Source: Antedon mediterranea (taxonomy: Eukaryota > Echinodermata > Crinoidea > Comatulida > Antedonidae). Taken from it: a stretch of DNA of 64,000 bases. The position numbers and the translations under genes are program-made. The notes beneath the pieces were generated by a model, which was not told where the DNA came from, ran no database searches, and was given only the letters and a program-made list of their open reading frames with translations. This document shows, piece after piece, positions 43,138 through 54,398 of this stretch. The DNA lies in the NCBI RefSeq assembly GCF_964355755.1, contig NC_092670.1, forward strand, positions 8,679,201-8,743,200. The letters are read 5' to 3'. Position 1 is the stretch's first letter. Every line of letters starts with the position of its first letter.

Positions 43138-44060
43138 ATTGGTTATATGCATTAATGTCACTAATATTTTTTAGTATTAGCTTGCTGGTCAGTAGGCCCT
43201 ATTACTGTATATACTGTTTTATTTTTAAATTGTATTATATATCTTTTATACTGCTCGTTTGTAACTGTCATAAATTTCCTAATTTTATTAAACATGCAAA
43301 GACAAATGTTTAAACATTTTTTTAACAAAAATTTGAAAATGTAAAAAAAAAAATGTACTAAAGTGCTGCAAGTTTAAAATACAAAATAAACTGAATCTAA
43401 TCGTGATAAATGAATTCATACAGCAGGTAAACAATTAAAAACAATTCAACTAATTGTAACAAGAACTAATCTATTCAATGTTTATATTTAATTTAAATAT
43501 AATGGCTATATTACAATTTTTGCTTAGGTAATTATTTTTACCATTGTCTACAAAAACTTTTACAATAAAGGTATTCGTTTTTCCATGATGTGTATGAAAG
43601 TTTCTTGACTATTAAATTACATTGTAAATAGTAAAATATATTTTACAATTTGCAATGTAATTTAATATTCAAGAAACTTTCTATAAATTTGTAACAACTT
43701 TTGCTAGACTTAATAATCCTCATCATTCCACTGGAAAAGGACACTTTTATTTAGTAAATATAAATTTTTTAAATTAAATTGAACTTAAAGTAAATATAAA
43801 TATTTTTGTAATTCATTGTGTTACTAACCAGAAATTCTATGTCAACATGAATTTTATTTAGGACAAATAAAATGAAGTATAAATAATTTGAAATTTGTTA
43901 AGTTAATAATAGATTCATTTTATTGTTTTTAACATAATTACAGTATTTTAATTATGTCATAATAAGTAAGTATAATAAGGTAGGTTTTTGTTAATAGCAG
44001 GGAGTTGCTACAGCTCCCTGATAATAGAGAAAACCAAGCAATCACATATACAGTACTATA
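43138..44060. other. 3' flank of ankyrin gene with perfect hairpin
   Basis: No coding frame. Candidate poly(A) signals at about 43384 (AAATAAAC) and 43566 (CAATAAAG). A near-perfect hairpin spans about 43596-43683: GAAAGTTTCTTGA...TTAAATTACATTG and its mirror CAATGTAATTTAA...TCAAGAAACTTTC, probably a small palindromic MITE rather than a terminator. Confidence 0.55.
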
Positions 44061-44200
44061 TTAAAGGTTGGTTTCCACTTGGGAAAACAAGGTCGTAAGC
44101 GCAACGTAAGCAAATTGACCAATGATAAACGACTTTTTAGATAATCCATCGCTTGTGATTGGTCAAATTACTTAGGTTATGTTGCGTCCCTGCTTTAGTT
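44061..44200. repeat. MITE-like fragment
   Basis: 'GGTTGGTTTCCACTTGGGAA' then CGTAAGCGCAACGTAAGC, with inner inverted pieces TTGACCAATGATAAACGA and TCGCTTGTGATTGGTCAA. Similar in style to the element at 46227, but the right tip is missing. Confidence 0.4.
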
Positions 44201-45400
44201 TAATGATCATTCCCCATAATAAAGATATTGCTTAAAATTGAGACCTTAAAATATTTTTAGTGTGTTAAGTGCGGAAGACTGTCAATTGCAAACAAACTTA
44301 CTTGAGTTTTGTTTCTCTTTTGAAGAAAATTCACTTAGGTTTACTCTTTCTTTAAAGTGTTTTATCTATATTCTCTAACATGTTTATTGTTAAATGTCGT
44401 TCCCTAATCAAACCAGGTAATTCTTTTTTTCAAGTTGGTGGATGTGTTCCACATCTGTTCTTTCTCATTTATAATGTTTACCTAGGGCTACTACACAGTG
44501 TAGCACTATTAAACTCTTAATTATATTTGTTCTTACTTTTTTCATTTCTTAAATAAAATTGCAAAAACCTATATGAACATGTCTTGCAGTACACTATGTG
44601 TTTCTTAAAGTTGAGTATATCGACGTTTCAGCTGTTACTATCTGTTTTATGAAGTAATTATATAGGTAGGCCTAACTAAACTCTTAATTATATTTGCTTT
44701 TACATTTTTATTTCTTAAATACAATTTCAAAAAAAGATATGAACATTGCTTGCTATATAGGTAGGCCTAAGCGGAAATGTTGTTTTAATAACTCAATTGG
44801 ATGCAATATGGTTCTACAATACATACAGTTTGAAGAAACTAAGGACAGAAATATTGATAAAATATTTAGTTAAGATTTGAACGTCGTGAAGTGGTTTCCC
44901 GAAAGATCGTAAAATCAAAACGGTACTGGGTATGACCAACTAGCGTTATTGTCACCGGCTAGTCATCCATTCATAGAAGTACTAATGTAGTAGCCTACCT
45001 GTACGGTGACCATAGAATGTGACCCGAGGCATGACTAACTACGACTTTTAGATGATAGAAAGTTGAGAAAAATTGTTACGAGTAGTTGTACGACATGAAG
45101 ATGTTTATGAAATTATGTTAAAGATGTAAAAACATATACATTAGGCATATAAACAGTAATGTGTGTTAGTAAAAATAATAATATTATGTAAAAAAGATAT
45201 AAGGAAGAAAAGCAAAGAGATTATGGAGCGGCTGTACCTGAATATACAATATAAATATTGTAAGGTTAAAAACTAGAAATTTAGGCGATCTTGTCAAAGG
45301 TCAAGCGCCTTCAGCCTGCCACGTTTCGATATTCAATATTGAACTTGAACGTTTCCCATGACTAAAACTTAACGAACCAATTATACAAATTATACATTCT
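44201..45400. other. Intergenic, small direct repeat, no gene
   Basis: A piece containing 'AACTCTTAATTATATTTG' is present at about 44513 and 44680, each followed by diverged 'TTTCTTAAAT' sequence. No credible coding frame. Confidence 0.5.
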
Positions 45401-45401
45401 A

Positions 45402-45520
45402 AAGCACTGTCTACACTATCAAACTTTATGTGAAAAATGTGATATGCCCAAATATGGTAGTGATATCATCGTGTCCATATTTGGGCACATCACATTTTTT
45501 TGTCACATAAAGTTTTTTTG
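45402..45520. mobile_element. MITE cut by a LINE insertion
   Basis: 'CACTGTCTACACTATCAAAC' tip, then a near-perfect internal palindrome of AAATGTGATATGCCCAAATATGG...CCATATTTGGGCACATCACATTT. The right side stops at ACATAAAGTTT, where the other tip should continue, and LINE sequence starts. Confidence 0.6.
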
Positions 45521-45529
45521 ATCTTGTTT

Positions 45530-45895
45530 TTTTGTATAAATGTATTAATTCTTTATTTGACTATAACTTAGTTAGTAATTTTTATCTTAGAGTCCCTAGT
45601 CATCGTCTTAGAAGAAATTCTACTTTTCATATTCCTTTTAGTAGACTAAATGTTTTAAAAAATGGTTTTATTAGTAGATTAAGTCAAACTTATAATTCTT
45701 TTACTTTAAGAAACCCTGAGTTAGATATCTTTAGTAATAATTTCCGTAAGTTCCGTAACATTGTTAGTAGTTTAGTTTAATGTTTTTTTCTTTGTATATG
45801 TTCGTGTTTGTCTGTGTTCCCTCCTGTAAGTGGTGTACCATGAGCTCACTGTTGGTTGGGAAATGAATAAATAAAAGATAAAATAAAAATAGTCA
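45530..45895 (+). mobile_element. LINE 3' fragment inserted in the MITE
   Basis: 82-codon frame (45532-45780) encoding 'MYKCINSLFDYNLVSNFYLR', 'RLRRNSTFHIPFSRLNVLKN' and 'RLSQTYNSF', the pattern of the extreme C-terminus of LINE/RT proteins ('R.P..R......i...R.n..k.gfi.R....wN'). It is followed by a short 3' UTR and an A-rich tail with AAATAAATAAAAGA. Heavily 5'-truncated; not a host gene. Confidence 0.6.
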
Positions 45896-46226
45896 GGACA
45901 GAGCTTAAGGAAACGCCTTGTCACTGTAAAAAAAAATCCAATAGCCCTTTCTAAGTATTTGTCATTTAATAAAAGACCAACTTATCCCAAGTTTCACAAT
46001 TTTATTTAAAGGTATAGTGTCTTTTACCTCTTAATTAAATAAAAATAATGCAATTCCGTTTTTCAACAAATTTTTTTTGTTTAAAGCCATTATTTTGACT
46101 AACTCTGGCGCTCCTAAAATGTAGTTTACCGCTTTATCATATCCCCTCTTTGTAATAATAGTAATACGATTTTGCATTTGTGATTATTTCTGAAAACTGA
46201 TCCCACTTTATCTAAATTACCCTTGA

Positions 46227-46434
46227 GCGTAGTTCCCACTAGCGATGCAACGTAACGCAAACGACGCAACGTAAGAAAATGCCCTTCCAATAATTGTGTT
46301 TGCCCCCGCCTGCGTGAAATCACACCTGTGATTTTTGCAGCACTGTTGCATCGTTGGTTCCCACTTGTGATTACGCAATACAGCACTTTGCGTCAATACT
46401 TCGTTGCGTTGCGTTCTAGTGAGAACCACGCTTT
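46227..46434. mobile_element. MITE with TIRs GCGTRGTTCYCACTAG
   Basis: Left tip GCGTAGTTCCCACTAGCGAT, right tip the reverse complement of CTAGTGAGAACCACGC. Both are followed inward by GCAACG repeats (CGATGCAACGTAACGCAA and the mirror of TTCGTTGCGTTGCGTT). About 208 bp, no ORF of its own. Confidence 0.65.
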
Positions 46435-46439
46435 AGGGC

Positions 46440-46900
46440 AAATGTTAATACAATGCAATTATTATGCACTAATTATTGCTATATATGCACACATTATTGT
46501 GGTAGTATCATCTTATGGGGTATGTCACAAAACTAAGCAGTCCAAAATGTTGATATTTTTAGAAAAATGTTCAAATTTCCGATTTTTTCAATTATTATGC
46601 ACTAATATTTCCATATATGTACATATATTTGTTAGTATCATCTTATGAGCTCATAGTAAGCATTTATTTCACAAAATAAAAGTTTAGAAATTTGTACTAG
46701 GCCTATAGTACAAGCATTTTTTCCAAAAAGGGGCGAAATTCCGACTTTTTAAAATGCAATTATTATGCACTAATTATTGTGATATACGCATCTGTATTGT
46801 GTTAGTATCATTTTATGTAATCACAGTAAGCATTTATGTTAAATAATAAAATGGTAGAAATTCGTACATCAATTCCTGTACTAAGTACAGGAATTTTGTT
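46440..46900. repeat. Three diverged about 150-bp repeats
   Basis: The phrase CAATTATTATGCACTAAT, followed by an AT-rich TATATGCACA-type stretch and TTAGTATCATCTTATG, recurs near 46455, 46588 and 46757. Non-coding. Confidence 0.6.
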
Positions 46901-47537
46901 TAAATGGGCAAAATTGCGGAGTTTTAACAAATATAACAATGATATACTTTTATTCAAAATATTTGGCTTGTATTTAGACAATATTGTACATTTATATTCG
47001 GGAAATATGGACACGGTCACAAGATGAGGTAGTAATACACGATTTAGTGTAACAAAGTGAGTTGCTAACTGAAGTAACACCTACATTGCAAACGTATAAA
47101 TAATAATTGCCCTGTCTAACGACGACTTTTATATAACGAGTTCAGAAAGAGAAGAATGTTCACGACTTTAATTTATTTCAACAAAAATCAAAATTGTGTA
47201 TAATATAATATTAAATAGGCATACAATATATAAAATAAAAGTATATACACAAATAAAGAAAGAAGTTTAATCTTCAAGTGAAGGACAATCAGATAAGTCA
47301 AAATATTTAAAAGTTTTCCCATAAATATAAACATATCAAATAATACTAAAAAAAAACAATTTTAAAAACGTTTTTTTTTTCTAAATAAACATTCAAGTAG
47401 GCGTATTGCTATTGTAATTATCTAATCTAGATGATACATGTTTCTTATAATTAACTTCAAGTGTACATTGAATATGCAGTTAATGTTATCGTCAATAGAA
47501 GTTGGTAACTTAGCTCCATAGTAGCTTCACATACTAC
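46901..47537. other. 3' flank of the Mab-21-like gene
   Basis: No coding frame of note. On the minus strand GAAATAAATT near 47170-47180 could be the poly(A) signal of the Mab-21-like gene, about 360 bp past its stop. Confidence 0.4.
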
Positions 47538-49580
47538 TTAAATGGTACCATTGCATACCATTTTCATAACCTGCATTAGACCTAATAAACTTTCAATAAT
47601 GGTTTTCAACATGTACACATCACCGTGTATTAGTTGAAATAAATTCATACCATTTACGAAATGAGAAGCGGCGTATGTATTGCCATTTGTAAGTGCCACT
47701 CTTGCAATTATATAGAACAAAATTACTTCTAACGTAAACGTAACGTTATGACCTTTAGTAACGTATTGAAATAAACCATCAATTTCCCATGACCTATAAA
47801 TCAAATCTCTACGATCGGCTATTTCTATTTCCATGAGAGAAATGTTTGGATGTCTGTGTACCTGCAAAGTAGTACGAACATCTTCAATAGCCTCTTTTAA
47901 ATCGATGTCATTACCCATTAAGTAGTGGAATTTTACCAAGAGAGCACGCATTCCTAAGAAATTGTCACCTTTTCCGTTGGGGTAGACCATTTCACCTCCT
48001 GTACTGTAGTAATTCAAGGCCTTCTTTTGATACTTCCTCAGTTCTTTCAGTGGACATTTATTTCGTAAGCACGCTAGCACAGACGTGATTAAGTCTCCTA
48101 AAAGCTGATACAATGTTGTTCTAAACACTTTATCATATCCCTTCACTACAATGGATTTAATATCCCTAATAATTGGTAAGATGGATTCTGTATTTCTGAT
48201 AATTTCTGTAATGGAAACATTGTTGTTCAGCCAGAAAAGGACTTTGCAAGAGATTAGCCCCATATCAAAGAAAGAACACCTTCAAACGATTTCGGAACTC
48301 TGTAAGACATGTTGAAGCCATTGGATGATTCAAAAGATCAGCCTTAAACTTTAAGTAGTCACCACTTTCATGTACGTCTACAATATCTAGTTTAACACAT
48401 ATCTCACGGCTGATGTCACCTGTTAAAGATACTTCGCCACCTGCAATACCTGACATCACCATCACCCAAAGATCGTGTTTAGTTGCTGTCAATATTTTAC
48501 TCACGTCGTCACAAAGTTCATCCGATAAATGACCAATTACATTTTGCTGTGGAATAAAGTAGTGTGGCAAATATCTCTTCTGATAGCAATTAATCAGCCA
48601 ATCTAGGACTTGTCTGATTAAATCCATGGTGTTGTCAGATGAAATAGTTTCACACACCCATAGGCAAGCAGTCTTGATGAAATACGAACAGAATGGTGTA
48701 GGTTCTTGAGACTCAAACAGTTTGCGTCTTTTCTTGATAGCTTTCAAAGCAAACATGCAGCCAGCAAATGGTTCCGGCATTTCTTGAATGAGCTTTCTCT
48801 CTGCAACAGAAAATGACAATCGCCATTCAATGTCTTTTGTCCAACGGGAACTACAAGACATTCTAGATTTGAGATATTGTTCAATAACTCTTGTGATGGC
48901 CATTTACTTGCCCTCTGCCTTGTAAAAAAGTTGTCAGTAATAGGTGGCCATGACTGGCATGGTAAGCAATGCACTAAATCGCTTGATAGGTCAGATGCTG
49001 TAGACGGCTGTTGTAGTGATGGTCCGTGTATTTCAGCTCCAGAATAATGTACATCCTCATAAACACAGTTACTCTCCAAAAATTCTTTATAGCTAGTGTT
49101 CCAGTAACCATCAGATGAAGGTAAATCCATTGTTCTTATAGCATATTCCTTCAAAGTACTATTCTTCAAAAAGCCATTTTCATCAATGAAACTGCCGCTT
49201 TCATCGTCAAACACTTTAAAACTTTCTTGAATGCTCTTTTCATCCAATACTTTAAGTTTCAAATATGCTCGTTCATTTTTATATAGTTCAGCTATAACAC
49301 ACACGCTTTGTTCTTTTTCCTTCGGATGTTGCCAACACACTGTCGCAGAAGATAACATAGCCATCATGTCTACATCACCCAAAATGTATTTAGGCATTCC
49401 TTCACAGAAACTTCCACTGGTATACATTCGTTTAATTATTTGGTTTTTCTCTGTTTTGTTATATATCTCTTCAAAAATCATTGAACAAGATATTTGAGCC
49501 AATCTTTCAAATGTTTTACATGCAATTACCTCATTTGCAAACTCATCCATCACTAGTCTCGTGTTCATATTTTCCGCCAT
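47538..49580 (-). pseudogene. Mab-21/cGLR-like nucleotidyltransferase, two frame breaks
   Basis: About 675 codons on the minus strand, intronless. Segment 1 (49580 to about 48850) starts 'MAENMNTRLVMDEFANEV' and holds 'SGSFCEG...YILGDVDMM', which fits the nucleotidyltransferase signature GS-x(11)-DhD, then 'CLVVPVG'. Segment 2 (about 48850 to 48265) continues the Mab-21 core ('DIEWRLSFSVAERKL', 'CSYFIKTACLWVCETI'). Segment 3 (48263 to 47538) is a helical, TPR-like tail ('RALLVKFHYLMGNDIDLK'). Segments 1 and 3 share a frame, and segment 2 is shifted. One missing base in the AAAA run near 48845 and one extra base near 48258 (T/C-rich TTCTTTCTTT) explain both. Family members make cyclic dinucleotides or are developmental proteins. 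The ORF track start one codon earlier is GTG; ATG at 49580 is preferred. Either a young pseudogene or a sequencing error in homopolymers. Confidence 0.75.
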
Positions 49581-49800
49581 CACAATATAATTTTGTTCAC
49601 AATTGTTTTACTTAAACATGCACCTGCAAAATAAACAGTAAACAAATGTATAATGTAATGTAGGCACGTTTGATATAGCACAATATAACAAAGTTGCAAT
49701 ATATGCAATATTCATGTATGATGACCTGGATTTGTTTAATGGACCGTTACAAAAATAGCTTTTTATCTGCTTTTAACAACACAAACTCGGTGTGTTAAAA
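49581..49800 (-). promoter_or_regulatory. 5' flank of the Mab-21-like gene with possible UTR splice acceptor
   Basis: On the minus strand TTTATTTTGCAG at about 49626-49637 lies about 45 bp upstream of the ATG and looks like a splice acceptor, so the coding exon may be preceded by a non-coding exon further right. No TATA box or initiator could be chosen. The satellite and fold-back element start only about 220 bp upstream of the ATG. Confidence 0.35.
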
Positions 49801-49838
49801 ATGAAACTGGGTATTGTGTATTTGATACTATTGTTCAG
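49801..49838 (+). repeat. First, partial monomer of the 56-bp satellite
   Basis: 'ATGAAACTGGGTATTGTGTA' then TTTGATACTATTGTTCAG, identical to satellite monomers, cut at the fold-back insertion. Sequence left of 49801 no longer matches the monomer, so this is the array's edge. Confidence 0.9.
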
Positions 49839-50589
49839 GGGTGTCACGAAAGCTCAGACCACGAAAGCTCAGACCCCCTAAGACCTAAGATCACGAAAGC
49901 TAAGACCCAACACCTAAGATTACAAATACTAAGATATACTACAGATTAAAAACAATACTTGTTAATCCATACATAATTTTAAACACAGTAGGTTTCATTT
50001 ATTACCATAAATATAATTTAATACTACCGCAAAACATAGATAAACTCACATTATTTTCGCCCGTTGAGTAAATGTATATTTTTTCTTTACAACAAACAAA
50101 CTTGACGGGTTGTTTGTTGGTATATATTTACTCCATTGTGTTGGTTCAGAGGATGTTTTTCTTACGCACCTGCCTTTCTTGTATTTTGACTCCAAATTTG
50201 TTGACTAACTTTATCCTGAACACCACACTTTAAAATTAGGACTTATAAGTACTTTCAGAAGGAGAAACACATAATAACAAATAAATAAATCCTTTAAATT
50301 GATGATTTTACATATGTGTTTCTTTGTATACTGTAATGTAACTCCTCGAGCTCCCACCATGCTCAAGGAAGGATCTAAATCTCCCTACTCCAATCCAGGA
50401 GTTCTTCTACGCATGTGTAGATATCTACTACGTCATCATATATATATCGTATTTTACTTGCGGTCCGGCCATATGTAGTATTTACTCGCACTTCGCTATT
50501 TTATACCGTATTACTTATATACTGTATATATATCGCTTTCCCAGACCATCCTCCTCAGCTATATAGGCTAATACACATGAAATTATGAA

Positions 50590-53500
50590 ATTACATGACA
50601 TTTATTATTTGTCATCCTTCAAGGCAGGTATTGTATGATTCCACTGTACATATTCGTATACCTGCCCTGACGTATGACAAATAAGAAATTTATTATTTGT
50701 CATCCTTCAGGGCAGGTATTGTATGATTCCACTGTACATATTCGTATACCTGCCCTGACGTATGACAAATAAGAAATTTATTATTTGTCATCCTTCAGGG
50801 CAGGTATTGTATGATTCCACTGTACATATTCGTATACCTGCCCTGACGTATGACAAATAAGAAATTTATTATTTGTCAGCCGTCAGGGCAGGTATTGTAT
50901 GATTCCACTGTACATAGCCGTATACCTGCCCTGACGTATGACAAATAAGAAATTTATTATTTGTCATCCTCCAGGGCAGGTATTGTATGATTCCACTGTA
51001 CATATTCGTATACCTGCCCTGACGTATGACAAATAAGAAATTTATTATTTGTCAGCCGTCAGGGCAGGTATTGTATGATTCCACTGTACATAGCCGTATA
51101 CCTGCCCTGACGTATGACAAATAAGACATTTATTATTTGTCATCCTTCAGGGCAGGTATTGTATGATTCCACTGTACATATTCGTATACCTGCCCTGACG
51201 TATGACAAATAAGACATTTATTATTTGTCAGCCGTCAGGGCAGGTATTGTATGATTCCACTGTACATAGCCGTATACCTGCCCTGACGTATGACAAATAA
51301 GACATTTATTATTTGTCATCCTTCAGGGCAGGTATTGTATGATTCCACGGTACATAGCCGTATACCTGCCCTGACGTATGACAAATAAGAAATTTATTAT
51401 TTGTCATCCTTCAGGGCAGGTATTGTATGATTCCACTGTACATATTCGTATACCTGCCCTGACGTATGACAAATAAGAAATTTATTATTTGTCATCCTTC
51501 AGGGCAGGTATTGTATGATTCCACTGTACATATTCGTATACCTGCCCTGACGTATGACAAATAAGAAATTTATTATTTGTCATCCTTCAGGGCAGGTATT
51601 GTATGATTCCACTGTACATATTCGTATACCTGCCCTGACGTATGACAAATAAGAAATTTATTATTTGTCATCCTTCAGGGCAGGTATTGTGTGATTCCAC
51701 TGTACATATTCGTATACCTGCCCTGACGTATGACAAATAAGACATTTATTATTTGTCAGCCGTCAGGGCAGGTATTGTATGATTCCACTGTACATAGCCG
51801 TATACCTGCCCTGACGTATGACAAATAAGACATTTATTATTTGTCATCCTTCAGGGCAGGTATTGTATGATTTCACTGTACATATTCGTATACCTGCCCT
51901 GACGTATGACAAATAAGAAATTTATTATTTGTCAGCCGTCAGGGCAGGTATTGTATGATTCCACTGTACATAGTCGTATACCTGCCCTGACGTATGACAA
52001 ATAAGAAATTTATTATTTGTCATCCTTCAGGGCAGGTATTGTATGATTCCACTGTACATATTCGTATACCTGCCCTGACGTATGACAAATAAGACATTTA
52101 TTATTTGTCATCCTTCAGGGCAGGTATTGTATGATTCCACTGTACATATTCGTATACCTGCCCTGACGTATGACAAATAAGAAATTTATTATTTGTCAGC
52201 CGTCAGGGCAGGTATTGTATGATTCCACTGTACATAGCCGTATACCTGCCCTGACGTATGACAAATAAGACATTTATTATTTGTCATCCTTCAGGGCAGG
52301 TATTGTATGATTCCACTGTACATATTCGTATACCTGCCCTGACGTATGACAAATAAGAAATTTATTATTTGTCAGCCGTCAGGGCAGGTATACGGCTATG
52401 TACAGTGGAATCATACAATACCTGCCCTGACGGCTGACAAATAATAAATTTCTTATTTGTCATACGTCAGGGCAGGTATACGAATATGTACAGTGGAATC
52501 ATACAATACCTGCCCTGAAGGATGACAAATAATAAGTCTTATTTGTCATACGTCAGGGCAGGTATATAGGCCTACGGCTATGTACAGTGGAATCATACAA
52601 TACCTGCCCTGAAGGATGACAAATAATAAATGTCTTATTTGTCATACGTCAGGGCAGGTATACGGCTATGTACAGTGGAATCATACAATACCTGCCCTGA
52701 AAGATGACAAATAATAAATTTCTTATTTGTCATACGTCAGGGCAGGTATACGAATATGTACAGTGGAATCATACAATAACTGCCCTGAAGGATGACAAAT
52801 AATAAATTTCTTATTTGTCATACGTCAGGGCAGGTATACGGCTATGTACAGTGGAATCATACAATACCTGCCCTGAAGGATGACAAATAATAAATGTCTT
52901 ATTTGTCATACGTCAGGGCAGGTATACGGCTATGTACAGTGGAATCATACAATACCTGCCCTGACGGCTGACAAATAATAAATGTCTTATTTGTCATATA
53001 GTCAGGGCAGGTATACGAATATGTACAGTGGAATCATACAATACCTGCCCTGAAGGATGACAAATAATAAATTTCTTATTTGTCATACGTCAGGGCAGGT
53101 ATACGGCTATGTACAGTGGAATCATACAATACCTGCCCTGACGGCTGACAAATAATAAATGTCTTATTTGTCATATAGTCAGGGCAGGTATACGAATATG
53201 TACAGTGGAATCATACAATACCTGCCCTGAAGGATGACAAATAATAAATTTCTTATTTGTCATACGTCAGGGCAGGTATACGAATATGTACAGTGGAATC
53301 ATACAATACCTGCCCTGAAGGATGACAAATAATAAATGTCTTATTTGTCATACGTCAGGGCAGGTATACGGCTATGTACAGTGGAATCATACAATACCTG
53401 CCCTGAAGGATGACAAATAATAAAAGTCTTATTTGTCATACGTCAGGGCAGGTATACGGATATGTACAGTGGAATCATACAATACCTGCCCTGAAGGATG

Positions 53501-53610
53501 ACAAATAATAAATTTCTTATTTGTCATACGTCAGGGCAGGTATACGGCTACGGCTATGTACAGTGGAATCATACAATACCTGCCCTGAAGGATGACAAAT
53601 AATAAATGTC
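50590..53610. repeat. 88-bp hairpin tandem array, two inverted blocks
   Basis: About 20 units in one orientation (50590-52390) and about 14 in the other (52390-53610). Each 88-bp unit is itself an inverted repeat: TTATTTGTCAT...TCAGGGCAGGTAT, a 25-base asymmetric loop, then ATACCTGCCCTGACG and TATGACAAATAA. Two unit types occur, CATCCTT with TATTCG and CAGCCGT with TAGCCG. The switch in orientation is at about 52392, inside a unit. Confidence 0.92.
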
Positions 53611-53837
53611 ATGTAATTTCATAATTTCATGTGTATTAGCCTATATAGCTGAGGAGGATGGTCTGGGAAAGCGATATATATACAGTATATAAGTAATACG
53701 GTATAAAATAGCGAAGTGCGAGTAAATACTACATATGGCCGGACCGCAAGTAAAATACGATATATATATGATGACGTAGTAGATATCTACACATGCGTAG
53801 AAGAACTCCTGGATTGGAGTAGGGAGTTAGATCCTTC

Positions 53838-54126
53838 CCCATGCTCAATGTTTTTGTTTCCATGGAGCGCCAAAAGAGGAACAATAATAGTACAAGCATA
53901 AAAACAGAAAGAAAACGAAACAAAAAAACTTATCATGATTTTTAAATTAAAATTTATTTGCCAGTATTTATTTCTTCGTACTTGCATGATTATACTATTA
54001 TCATTACAATTTTAATTTTACATTGTTCCATCCACACTGTAGATGAACTCCACAGAGTTTTCAGCCCTCTATATAATTTTTGCTCTTTTGACGTTCCATA
54101 GAAACAAAAACATTGAACATGGGGTA
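53838..54126. mobile_element. Small TIR element nested in the right fold-back arm
   Basis: 'CCCATGCTCAATGTTTTTGT' then TTCCATGGAGCGCCAAAAGAG at the left, and the mirror (CTCTTTTGACGTTCCATAGAA, ACAAAAACATTGAACATGGGG) at the right, about 289 bp apart. The matching place in the left arm of the host element (50341-50370) lacks it, so it entered after the palindrome formed. Confidence 0.65.
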
Positions 54127-54398
54127 GGCCTACTGTAGTACTGTAGGCTAGTCATTTTGTGTGCGAGAAAAACGTCTGTAAAATCATCAATTTAAAAATG
54201 TATTTGTTACTTTTTATGTGATTCTTTTTCATGAAAGTGCCAATTCTAAGGTGTGGTATTCAGAATAAATGTTGGGAGTTAAAATACAAGGCAGGTGCGA
54301 AAGATAAATATTTGTAATCTTAGGTGTTGGGTCTTACCTTTCGTTATCTTAGGTCTTAGGGGGTCTGAGCTTTCGTGGTCTGAGCTTTCGTGACACCC

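Larger units (their letters stand above)
49839..54398. mobile_element. 4.56-kb fold-back transposon with 10-bp target duplication
   Basis: Ends GGGTGTCACGAAAGCTCAGA and TCTGAGCTTTCGTGACACCC are perfect inverted copies, and inverted homology continues for at least 80 bp (CACCTAAGATTACAAATA and its mirror). The 10-bp target TATTGTTCAG is duplicated exactly (49829-49838 and 54399-54408). Inner arms (50341-50590 and 53610-53840) also mirror each other ('CCAGACCATCCTCCTCAGCT'). The middle (50590-53610) is an array of 88-bp hairpin repeats in two opposed blocks. No transposase ORF. Long TIRs with a 10-bp duplication fit Mutator-like elements best, as inference. Confidence 0.88.

Noticed and set aside
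43596-43683. Rho-independent-type terminator
   Set aside because: Eukaryotic context; the hairpin is better explained as a short palindromic repeat.
45532-45780. An 82-aa small gene
   Set aside because: LINE C-terminal pattern followed by a 3' tail; treated as a mobile fragment.
48265-48903. A separate 212-aa gene starting at 48903
   Set aside because: Its first residues precede the Mab-21 core in the wrong frame; it is the middle part of the frame-broken gene.
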